Assembly: GCF_029258315.1 (NCBI RefSeq)
Contig: NZ_JARHZE010000048.1
Coordinates: forward strand, 1-36,621
Length of the DNA stretch: 36,621 bases
Reading direction: 5' to 3'
Origin: Fusobacterium sp.
GTDB taxonomy: Bacteria; Fusobacteriota; Fusobacteriia; Fusobacteriales; Fusobacteriaceae
Shown: positions 28,952 through 36,621 of the stretch, one piece after another
Layout of the letters: every line of letters begins with the position of its first letter
Numbering within the stretch: the stretch's first letter is position 1
Program-made: the position numbers and the translations under genes
Notes under the pieces: model-generated
Seen by the model: only the letters and a program-made list of their open reading frames with translations
What the model was told of the DNA's origin: nothing
Databases searched by the model: none

Positions 28952-31150
28952 ATGATAAAATTAGCATTTACAGGTAACCCAAATGTTGGTAAATCAGCTT
29001 TGATCAACGCTATTGCTGGATCTAAATTAAAAGTTGGAAACTGGCCTGGAGTTACTGTTGAAAAAAAAGAAGCAGTATTTTTTTATAAGGGAGAGGAGAT
29101 TCATTTGGTTGACTTACCTGGAGTATACAGCCTTAGCCCTTATTCTTTGGAAGAAAAAATTACTAGGGATTTTATCCTTGAGGAAAATCCAGATGTGGTA
29201 ATAAACGTTATTGATTCAACAAATTTAGAGAGAAACTTATATCTTTCATATTTAATAAAAGAGTTAGATAAACCTACTATTATGGCTCTTAATTTATTTG
29301 ATGAATTTGAAAAATTAAACTATAAACTTGATATAGAAAAATTTGAAAGTCTTGTTGAAATGAAAGTTGTTCCTGTATCAGCTCTAAAAAAAGTTGGTAT
29401 AACTGAACTTATGGATAAAACTTTAGATCTTGTAAAAAATAGCAAGAAAGGAATTTTCTCTCTACCTTTTGGAAAAAATATAAATTCTTTAATTAAAAAA
29501 ATAGTAACAGAACTTGAAGAAGATATAAATCTTACTAATCTTTTTAAAACTTATTCTCCTGAATTTGTCGCTATAAAGCTTATTGAAAATGATGAACAAA
29601 TCATTAATAAATTACAAAACAATTATAATTTTAAACTTAATAATAAATTTGAAAAAGAAATTTTAAAACTTGAAACTGAATACGATAATGATAGAGGAAC
29701 TATCTTAGCTGAACATAGATATGGAGCTATTAATCAAATCTTATCTAAAACTTTTACAACATCTTTACAATCAAGAATGGATTTTACAGATAAAGTTGAT
29801 AAAATATTACTAAATAGAGTTTTTGGACTTCCACTTTTCTTTTTAATTATGTCTGGAATGATGACTTTAGTTTTCAGTGGAAGTGCCCCTTTTGTAAAAT
29901 GGATAAGTAAATTTTTTGGTAGTTTTCTAGCAAAATATGTTGGACTTTTTGTTGAAGGAACTCCTAATTGGTTAAACTCACTTATACTTGATGGTATTTT
30001 AGGAGGAGTTGGTGGTATTCTTGTTTTTACACCAATAATGGCTTTTCTTTATTTCTTCTTAGCAATTTTAGAAGAGAGTGGATATATGTCAAGAGTTGCT
30101 TTTTTAATGGATAAAATTATGAGAAAACTAGGAATAAATGGAAAATCTTTTGTCCCTATGATTATTGGTTTTGGTTGTACAGTTCCTGCTATATATGCAA
30201 CAAGAACTATGGAAGATGAAGGATCTAGAAAATTAACTGCTGCTATGACTCCTTTTATGTCTTGTGCTGCTAGACTTCCTGTTTATGGATTGTTTACTGC
30301 TGCTTTTTTTGGACAAAAAGCTGGTATGATTGTAGCCTCTCTTTATCTTCTTGGAATCTTTGTAGCTATTTTGGTTGGTCTTTTCCTAAAAAACTTTGAC
30401 GAGTTTAAGTCCGACAGAAAAGCTCTTTTAATAGAGTTGCCACCATATAGAATCCCTGAATTAAAAACTGTGCTATCATCTACTTGGACAAAATGTTTTG
30501 CTTATATAAAAAGAGCTGGAAGTATAGTTTTAGGAATAATGATGATACTTTGGACTTTAACATACTTCCCTAACCAAGGAAATCCAAATACATCTTATAT
30601 TTCTAAATTTGGATATGCTTTTGCTCCTGTTATGAAACCAGCTGGTTTTGGAGATAGATGGGAAACAGTTGCTGCTGTTATTCCAAGTATGGTTGCTAAG
30701 GAAGTTGTTGTTGGATTTTTATCTCAAGTTTTACCATTAGATGATGATGTTGAAGAAGAAATCACTTCTGATGAAATTATAGAAACTACTTTTACTGAAG
30801 ATCTTATAGAACAAGTAAAAGGTCTTGGAACAGCAACAAAAAAATCTATAATAGGTATAGCTACTTTAGATATGGGTAGATTTAAAATGCCTACTCCTGA
30901 AGAAATTGAAGAAGAGGGAAGAGGTATTATAAAAGCAACATTTAATCTTTGGCCTAATGATGATCTAGCTCCTTTAAAAGCTTATTCATTTATGGCATTT
31001 ATTTTATTAGTAGTTCCTTGTGTTACAACTTTAGGAGCTATTAAGCAAGAATTTGGTTGGAAATTTTTATGGAAGGTTGTTGGAATAATGTTGATAGTTC
31101 CTTATATCACTTCTGTAACAATATTCCAGGTTGGAAAATTATTCTTTTAA
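28952..31150 (+). CDS. feoB: FeoB ferrous iron transporter
   Basis: GNPNVGKSALINAIAGSKLKVGNWPGVTVEKKEA, DLPGVYSLSPYSLEE, GFGCTVPAIYATRTMED, Gate-motif TM regions. Confidence 0.97.
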   Translation: MIKLAFTGNPNVGKSALINAIAGSKLKVGNWPGVTVEKKEAVFFYKGEEIHLVDLPGVYSLSPYSLEEKITRDFILEENPDVVINVIDSTNLERNLYLSYLIKELDKPTIMALNLFDEFEKLNYKLDIEKFESLVEMKVVPVSALKKVGITELMDKTLDLVKNSKKGIFSLPFGKNINSLIKKIVTELEEDINLTNLFKTYSPEFVAIKLIENDEQIINKLQNNYNFKLNNKFEKEILKLETEYDNDRGTILAEHRYGAINQILSKTFTTSLQSRMDFTDKVDKILLNRVFGLPLFFLIMSGMMTLVFSGSAPFVKWISKFFGSFLAKYVGLFVEGTPNWLNSLILDGILGGVGGILVFTPIMAFLYFFLAILEESGYMSRVAFLMDKIMRKLGINGKSFVPMIIGFGCTVPAIYATRTMEDEGSRKLTAAMTPFMSCAARLPVYGLFTAAFFGQKAGMIVASLYLLGIFVAILVGLFLKNFDEFKSDRKALLIELPPYRIPELKTVLSSTWTKCFAYIKRAGSIVLGIMMILWTLTYFPNQGNPNTSYISKFGYAFAPVMKPAGFGDRWETVAAVIPSMVAKEVVVGFLSQVLPLDDDVEEEITSDEIIETTFTEDLIEQVKGLGTATKKSIIGIATLDMGRFKMPTPEEIEEEGRGIIKATFNLWPNDDLAPLKAYSFMAFILLVVPCVTTLGAIKQEFGWKFLWKVVGIMLIVPYITSVTIFQVGKLFF

Positions 31151-31278
31151 TTTTATATAATCTTTTTATATAAACAAAAAATATGATTAATAACAATACA
31201 TTTTTTTCAAAAAATACTTTATTTTCTCAACAAATTATAATATAATATACTGGACATTAATTTTAAAAGGAGTTGTTT

Positions 31279-32385
31279 ATGATAAATCAAGAGAGATTAA
31301 TTGACACTTTCCTTACTTATGTAAAAATAGATAGTGAAAGTTTAGAAGAAAAAGATTTTGCTGAGAAAGTTGCTGCTGACTTTAAAGAGTTAGGTGCTGA
31401 AGTATCTTTTGATAATGCTGGAGAAATTATTGGAGGTTCTGTTGGAAATCTTTATTGTAAAATAGAGGGAGATAAAACTTTAGAACCTATCCTTATGTCT
31501 GCTCATATGGATACTGTTAAACCTGGTAAAGGTATTCAACCTATCATCGAAGGAAATATAATAAAAACTGATGGATCTACAATATTAGGTTCTGATGATA
31601 AAGCTGGTATCACTTGTATATTAGAAGCTATTCGTTTAGCTAAAGAAAATAATATCAACCACCCAACTATTGAAGCTGTATTTACTATTGCTGAAGAAAT
31701 TGGATTAAAAGGTTCAAAAAATCTTGATTATAAAAGAATAACTGCTAAAAAAGGTGTTGTTCTTGACAGTGGTGGAGATGCTGGAAAAATAATTTGTGCT
31801 GCACCAGGACAAGTAAAATTAACTGGAGAGTTTATTGGAAAAAGTGCTCACGCTGGGGTTGCTCCTGAAAAAGGTATCAGTGCTATACAAATTGCTGCCC
31901 ATGCTATTTCTAATATGAAACTTCTTCGTATTGATGAGGAAACAACAGCAAATATTGGAACTATATCTGCAAACTTTGCAACAAATATAGTACCTGAAAG
32001 AGTAAAAGTTCTTGGAGAGGCTCGTAGTAGAGATAATGCTAAATTAAAAGCTCAAGGGGAACATATGATGAAATGTATCCAAGATGCTTGTGAAAAATTT
32101 GGTGGAACTTTTGAAGGGGAGCTTACTCATTCTTATTCTGGATATAAATATGATGAAAATGATGAATTTATAGTAGAAATTAAAAATGCTTGTGTAAATG
32201 CTGGACTTACTCCTGAACTTGCTGTTAGTGGTGGAGGAAGTGATGTTAATAATATGGTAGAAAATGGTATTAAAGCTGTTAACCTTGGTTGTGGAATGGA
32301 TAAAGTTCATACTACTGCTGAGCAAATCACTATTGATAACTTAATCAATACTACTAAATTAATTTTTGAATTAATAAAAAAATAA
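31279..32385 (+). CDS. M20 family metallopeptidase (peptidase T-like)
   Basis: MSAHMDTVKPGKGIQPII, GSDDKAGIT, IAEEIGLKGSKNLDY. ATG at 31279 with aaaggag RBS. Confidence 0.92.
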   Translation: MINQERLIDTFLTYVKIDSESLEEKDFAEKVAADFKELGAEVSFDNAGEIIGGSVGNLYCKIEGDKTLEPILMSAHMDTVKPGKGIQPIIEGNIIKTDGSTILGSDDKAGITCILEAIRLAKENNINHPTIEAVFTIAEEIGLKGSKNLDYKRITAKKGVVLDSGGDAGKIICAAPGQVKLTGEFIGKSAHAGVAPEKGISAIQIAAHAISNMKLLRIDEETTANIGTISANFATNIVPERVKVLGEARSRDNAKLKAQGEHMMKCIQDACEKFGGTFEGELTHSYSGYKYDENDEFIVEIKNACVNAGLTPELAVSGGGSDVNNMVENGIKAVNLGCGMDKVHTTAEQITIDNLINTTKLIFELIKK

Positions 32386-32395
32386 TTTTTAATTT

Positions 32396-32432
32396 AAAAG
32401 AATCTGATATTTGTGTCAGATTCTTTTTTATT
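32396..32432 (+). terminator. Terminator downstream of the pepT-like gene
   Basis: Perfect 12-bp stem aaaagaatctga / tcagattctttt with T tract. Confidence 0.85.
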
Positions 32433-32461
32433 TTTTCTATTTTAAATTTTTTTCTTTAACA

Positions 32462-32498
32462 AAAAAGCATTGACTAAAAAATTTAATCAATGCTTTTT
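32462..32498 (-). terminator. Terminator downstream of the minus-strand 32503-32844 gene
   Basis: Perfect 12-bp stem aaaaagcattga / tcaatgcttttt. Confidence 0.8.
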
Positions 32499-32502
32499 AT
32501 TT

Positions 32503-32844
32503 TTAAATATTTTTATTGAATAAGATTTTATCTTCTCCAATATCTTTATCCTGTTTCACAACAAGATTAATATCCTTTGCTTCAGGTATATTATTTTTTA
32601 TAGCTTTTAAAACTGAATCAATTATTTTTGAATAATTTAAAGTAGGTTCTTTGAAACTATCAATTTCTATTTCAACATTTACTCTATCTGAATAAATATC
32701 TACATCATAATCTACTTTATAATCAATCACATTGGATAAATCCACTCTTAACTGATTTTCTATTTTATCCTCTATAATATCTTGAGGACCTTTTGCAAAA
32801 GAAAAAACTGATAATATAGCAAATATTAATAGTAACCTTTTCAT
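32503..32844 (-). CDS. Hypothetical exported protein
   Basis: N-terminal signal peptide MKRLLLIFAILSVFSFAKG; no family recognised. Confidence 0.6.
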   Translation of the reverse strand: MKRLLLIFAILSVFSFAKGPQDIIEDKIENQLRVDLSNVIDYKVDYDVDIYSDRVNVEIEIDSFKEPTLNYSKIIDSVLKAIKNNIPEAKDINLVVKQDKDIGEDKILFNKNI

Positions 32845-32853
32845 TTCTTTCTC

Positions 32854-33288
32854 CTATTCAATAGACATAAGTTTACAATTAATTACATTTTCTAGATGAT
32901 TAATCTCCTCTATTGCCTCTTCCACAGAAAGTGTCATATGAATAACTTCCATAAATATAATAACAGTTGCTGAATTATTCATTGGAATATTTTGATTTAT
33001 AGTTAATATATTACCATTAACAGAACTTATATAGTTTAAAACATTAGAAAGGCTTCCTTGAGTATGTTCTAAAACAACAGAAATCAAAGCTCTTTTTCCA
33101 TGTGATTCTTTAGATGGAGCAAATACAAAATCTTTATATTTATAATAAGTACTTCTACTTATTCCAACTTTTTTTACAGCTTCACTTATATTTTTTACTT
33201 TTCCCTGTTCTAAAAGTTCTCTAGCTTCTATTACTTTATCAAAATAATCTGGTAAAATCTCCTTGCTAACTATTAAATATTTATTCAT
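32854..33288 (-). CDS. ACT domain protein, UPF0735/PheB-like
   Basis: HTH-like NISEAVKKVGISRSTYYKYKDFVF followed by ACT domain LISVVLEHTQGSLSNVLNYISSVNGNILTINQNIP. Confidence 0.9.
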   Translation of the reverse strand: MNKYLIVSKEILPDYFDKVIEARELLEQGKVKNISEAVKKVGISRSTYYKYKDFVFAPSKESHGKRALISVVLEHTQGSLSNVLNYISSVNGNILTINQNIPMNNSATVIIFMEVIHMTLSVEEAIEEINHLENVINCKLMSIE

Positions 33289-33311
33289 TTATTTCATCTC
33301 CGAACTCAATC

Positions 33312-33722
33312 TTATTTTTCTTCTTTTTTTGGAGTTTCTATTAAAACAAATTCTAATTTTTCTCCCTTATTAGTTGTTAATACTAATCCTTTTTCAGTTA
33401 CTTCATAAGTTGCAACTGCTCCTAATTTTGATAAAAATTCATCTTCAGCCTTCATTGCATCTACTGGACCAGCCATTTTTGTACTTCCAGCTTCTCCAAC
33501 AGTAATTTTATTTCCGTTTAATTGATATTTTCCAAAATAATGATTAACTCCTGCAAATCCAAAAACATTATCTTCAGCAAAATTTAAAGTTATTTGGTAA
33601 TCTTTAGCTTGTTGAACTAAAGCATATTGCTTACCTACTAAATTTTCTGTCTTAGATACTCCTGTATTTGTACATCCTACCATCATTAATAAAAACATTA
33701 ATCCTAAAAATATTTTTTTCAT
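33312..33722 (-). CDS. META domain lipoprotein (HslJ-like)
   Basis: Lipobox LLMMVGCTN; FAGVNHYFGKYQLNGNKITVGEAGSTKMAGP. Confidence 0.85.
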   Translation of the reverse strand: MKKIFLGLMFLLMMVGCTNTGVSKTENLVGKQYALVQQAKDYQITLNFAEDNVFGFAGVNHYFGKYQLNGNKITVGEAGSTKMAGPVDAMKAEDEFLSKLGAVATYEVTEKGLVLTTNKGEKLEFVLIETPKKEEK

Positions 33723-33769
33723 TTTTTCCTCCTTAAAATTAACTATTTTGTTTCTTTATAAGCTTTGAC

Positions 33770-34645
33770 TTAGTTTTCGATGATTTTGTTTTTTTTATTT
33801 AAAAAAATTATAAAAATACTTGCTATTATTATCATTGCTAAACTTACCAAATGAGGAGCTCTAAGTCCCATCATCATCAAATCTTCAGCTCTAAAAAAGC
33901 TAACAAAAATTCTTATTGAGCTATAAATTATAATGTATGAACACCACACCACTCCAGCAGGATAATCTTTTTTTCTTAAAACAAACCAAATAAATAAAAA
34001 TCCTATAAAGTTTAAAATCATCTCATATATCATAGCTGGATGTAAAGGTAAATTTGGAAATTCTTGTCCAGCTGGTGAACTTTCTGGAAAAACAATACCC
34101 CAAGGTACATTCTCAGTTATTTTTATTTTTTCACTGATAGGTAAAGTTTTATAATAATCAAACCATTGATAAAAAGATGGTTTTAAAGAAAAAATATATT
34201 TATATGGGGTAAAAGTGGGAACCCCATAAATTTCTCCATTCATAAGATTTCCTATTCTTCCAATGCTTTGTCCTAAAAGCAGAGGTCCTGCTGCAAAGTC
34301 TCCAAGTTGTAATGGATTTATTTTTTTTATATATCCGTAGATACAAGTTCCTATTATTCCACCTATTATTCCTCCGTGAATAGCCATTCCACCTTTCCAA
34401 ACAGCTAGTATATCTTGAGGATAAGCTAAATAATAATCTAAATTAAATAAAACATAATAAAGTCTTCCACCTAGAAGTCCTGAAATCATTGCTACAAATG
34501 CATAGTTTTCTATTAACTCTGGTGAAAATCCCTTATCTTTTGCTGCTTTTTTACCAAGTTCTATCCCTAACAAGAAAGATATAGCATACATCAAACCATA
34601 ATAAGTTATTTTTATTTTTCCTATTGTTATAAATATTGGATTCAT
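33770..34645 (-). CDS. lgt: Phosphatidylglycerol--prolipoprotein diacylglyceryl transferase
   Basis: Multi-TM; GGRLYYVLFN, GGMAIHGGIIGG, GQSIGRIGNLMNGEIYG. Confidence 0.97.
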   Translation of the reverse strand: MNPIFITIGKIKITYYGLMYAISFLLGIELGKKAAKDKGFSPELIENYAFVAMISGLLGGRLYYVLFNLDYYLAYPQDILAVWKGGMAIHGGIIGGIIGTCIYGYIKKINPLQLGDFAAGPLLLGQSIGRIGNLMNGEIYGVPTFTPYKYIFSLKPSFYQWFDYYKTLPISEKIKITENVPWGIVFPESSPAGQEFPNLPLHPAMIYEMILNFIGFLFIWFVLRKKDYPAGVVWCSYIIIYSSIRIFVSFFRAEDLMMMGLRAPHLVSLAMIIIASIFIIFLNKKNKIIEN

Positions 34646-34715
34646 TATCCTATCTCCTATAATTTAATTTTTTTATAAAAATAGTTTATCACGGAAAAAA
34701 AATTTTTGCAATAAA

Positions 34716-34758
34716 TAAAAATAAAACAGAGAGGGGCTAACAATCTGTTTTATTTTTA
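34716..34758. terminator. Orphan terminator-like hairpin in the lgt/lysR divergent region
   Basis: 15-bp perfect stem taaaaataaaacaga (34716-34730) / tctgttttattttta (34744-34758), loop gaggggctaacaa. Confidence 0.65.
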
Positions 34759-34837
34759 ACATATATAAGTTTTAAGGAAACAAGATGGTAAAATCTTAAA
34801 ATAAAATGTTTTAAAATACCTATCTTTGTATAGAATA

Positions 34838-34866
34838 ATTATACCAATTAATTTGCTTTTTTTGAA
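34838..34866 (-). promoter_or_regulatory. Putative minus-strand promoter upstream of the orphan hairpin and lgt
   Basis: Minus strand TTCAAA (34866-34861), 17-nt spacer, TATAAT (34843-34838). Confidence 0.4.
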
Positions 34867-34919
34867 ATATTAATTTATAATACTGTTATAAGAAAAACTT
34901 ATAAAGGATTGGGGAAATT

Positions 34920-35807
34920 ATGACTTTAAAAGATATGGAGTATGTTTGTTGCATTGCTGAATTTAATAATTTTTCAAAAGCAGCTGAAAATTTATTTATT
35001 AGTCAGTCAGCTTTGAGTCAATCAATTACAAAACTCGAAGACGAGATTGGACTGCAACTTTTTAGTAGAACTAATAAGGGAGTTTTTTTAACCTATGCTG
35101 GGGAGATTTTTTTAGAAGAGGCTAATAAAATAATATCTCAAACAAAAATATTTAAAGAGAAACTTGAAACTTTATCCTCTTGTAAAAAGAGAACCTTGGG
35201 TATAGGGGTTTACCAATTTTATGGTAGATATTTTTTACCGAAAATAATCCCAGAATTTAGAAAAACTTTTCCTGACGTTCAAATTAAAATAATAGAAGAT
35301 TCTCAATATAATCTTGAAAAAATATTACTTGATGATGAAGTTGACTTGGTTATCTCTGCTTTTTTAGATTTTAATCCTAAAATAATTTATAAAAAAATTT
35401 TTACTGAGGATATTCTTTTAGCCGTTTCAGAAAAAAATCCAATCAATTCAAAAATAACTAAAAATAATATTGATTTATCATTTTTTAAAGAGGAAAATTT
35501 TATTTTGTTGATGAGAGGAATAAAAGCTAGAAAAAATATTGATAAAATTTGTGAATCTTTAGATTTTAAATTAAACTATCTTTTAGAAACTAAAGATTTT
35601 GAAACTGTAAATTCTTTGGTAGCTCAAAATATTGGGGTTGGATTTGTACCAAGCTCTGTTGATAAACTTGAAGGTGTGAAATATTATAAAATAAATAACT
35701 CTTATAGTAGCCGTGAATTTTTTATAGCCTATAAAAAATCTACTCAAAAACCTTACATACTTTCAGAGTTTACTAAAATAGCCTCATCTTTATCTAAAAA
35801 TAAATAA
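34920..35807 (+). CDS. LysR family transcriptional regulator
   Basis: N-terminal wHTH: DMEYVCCIAEFNNFSKAAENLFISQSALSQSITKLEDEIGLQLFSRTNKGVFLT. Confidence 0.95.
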   Translation: MTLKDMEYVCCIAEFNNFSKAAENLFISQSALSQSITKLEDEIGLQLFSRTNKGVFLTYAGEIFLEEANKIISQTKIFKEKLETLSSCKKRTLGIGVYQFYGRYFLPKIIPEFRKTFPDVQIKIIEDSQYNLEKILLDDEVDLVISAFLDFNPKIIYKKIFTEDILLAVSEKNPINSKITKNNIDLSFFKEENFILLMRGIKARKNIDKICESLDFKLNYLLETKDFETVNSLVAQNIGVGFVPSSVDKLEGVKYYKINNSYSSREFFIAYKKSTQKPYILSEFTKIASSLSKNK

Positions 35808-35841
35808 AAATTTTTATCTTTAGTTTTATGACTTACATAGA

Positions 35842-35876
35842 AAAAAGAGCTAAGATTTTATTTCTCAGCTCTTTTT
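35842..35876. terminator. Bidirectional terminator between the lysR gene and the autotransporter gene
   Basis: aaaaagagct ... agctcttttt stem with flanking T tracts on both strands. Confidence 0.75.
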
Positions 35877-35885
35877 ATTATACTT

Positions 35886-36621
35886 TTAAAATTTATATCC
35901 TATTCCTATACCAACTTTATAATCTTTATTCTTAGAAGAAGTAATATATTCTCCATTTATATTATAGGAAATTCCATTCTCTAATTCATACTCCATTGAT
36001 GTTTTAATTTTAGCTCTTGTTCTATCACTTTCTGCTGATAAAATTTCAAAATCTTTTGTTGCTCCATTTATTTTTCCTGTTAAATATTCATTTTCATACC
36101 CATCAATAGCATACATTAAAGATGTTCCTACTTTTAATTTTAACTCTCCTTTTGAAAGATTTAGTTTTTTTACTAAATCAATTCCTGTTTCTGTATCTAA
36201 AGAATTAAAACTTTTTTCTTTTACACTCATTGTTAAACTTTGATTACTTTCTTCATTTATTCCCTCTTGCTTTATGTAAGAAAAAATCATATTGAAGTAT
36301 GGTTCTACATAAATCTCTCTTCCTAAAGAATAACTATATCTTATCTCACCAAACATATTAAAGGAATTATCTTCATATTCTTTGTTTACACTCATACTTT
36401 GATAAGCATTACTTACTGTTCTTGTACTATCATAAAAACTATGTTGATACCCTATTCCTGCTTTTAATTGTAAATTATTTATATCTTTTTTAGCATAAGA
36501 TAAAATTGAAATACTATTTCCTTTCAGTTTAGAATTTCCAGAAATATCTGTTGAACTTTTAGTTCCTCCTACAACAAATCCTAAACTTGCATTTGATTTT
36601 AAACCATACTCTCCATATGCA
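35886..36621 (-). CDS. Autotransporter beta-barrel domain protein (C-terminal part; gene continues past the window)
   Basis: Frame stays open from 36395 to the window edge (AYGEYGLKSNASLGFVVGGTKSSTDISG...); alternating beta-strand pattern; ends in ...GIGIGYKF with terminal Phe. Confidence 0.8.
   Translation of the reverse strand, partial: AYGEYGLKSNASLGFVVGGTKSSTDISGNSKLKGNSISILSYAKKDINNLQLKAGIGYQHSFYDSTRTVSNAYQSMSVNKEYEDNSFNMFGEIRYSYSLGREIYVEPYFNMIFSYIKQEGINEESNQSLTMSVKEKSFNSLDTETGIDLVKKLNLSKGELKLKVGTSLMYAIDGYENEYLTGKINGATKDFEILSAESDRTRAKIKTSMEYELENGISYNINGEYITSSKNKDYKVGIGIGYKF

Noticed and set aside
32396-32498. Two adjacent inverted repeats as a mobile-element or integration remnant
   Set aside because: Each is a standard intrinsic terminator for one of two convergent genes.
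34200-34400. Minus-strand 66-aa ORF in the lgt region
   Set aside because: Alternate frame within lgt, which has clear family motifs.
34716-34758. The orphan hairpin as an ordinary terminator of lgt or lysR
   Set aside because: It lies upstream of both divergent genes, so neither ends there; reported instead as a finding.

Overview
This 36.6 kb, AT-rich window looks chromosomal and is most likely from Fusobacteriota; that assignment is inferred from gene content, codon bias and outer-membrane proteins, not from a search. Most genes are housekeeping: rny, miaA, obgE, thiC under a TPP riboswitch, trmFO, hslV, yqeH, a YgiQ-type radical SAM gene, der, asnS, an ftsW/rodA-type gene, kdsC, feoAB, a pepT-like gene, lgt, a LysR regulator and a truncated autotransporter beta-domain. 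I saw no CRISPR array, rRNA, tRNA, phage module or transposon. The most notable observations are: (1) a stand-alone OLD-type protein (8660-9961) with an intact Toprim domain but an apparently destroyed Walker A; (2) a Firmicute-like trmFO-xerC-hslV block in which the Xer protein lacks two of six catalytic residues and hslU does not follow hslV; (3) an acyl-ligase / ACP / PlsC fusion; (4) a GspG-like pseudopilin without a prepilin cleavage motif; (5) a GT4-NodB deacetylase fusion in an apparent surface-glycan operon; (6) an orphan terminator with its own promoter in the lgt/lysR divergent region (candidate sRNA or attenuator); (7) a palindrome overlapping the likely feoAB promoter; (8) an RsbV/RsbW-like pair with no sigma factor. 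I do not see an obvious complete new multi-gene defence system. The degenerate OLD protein is the best single candidate for undescribed biology.
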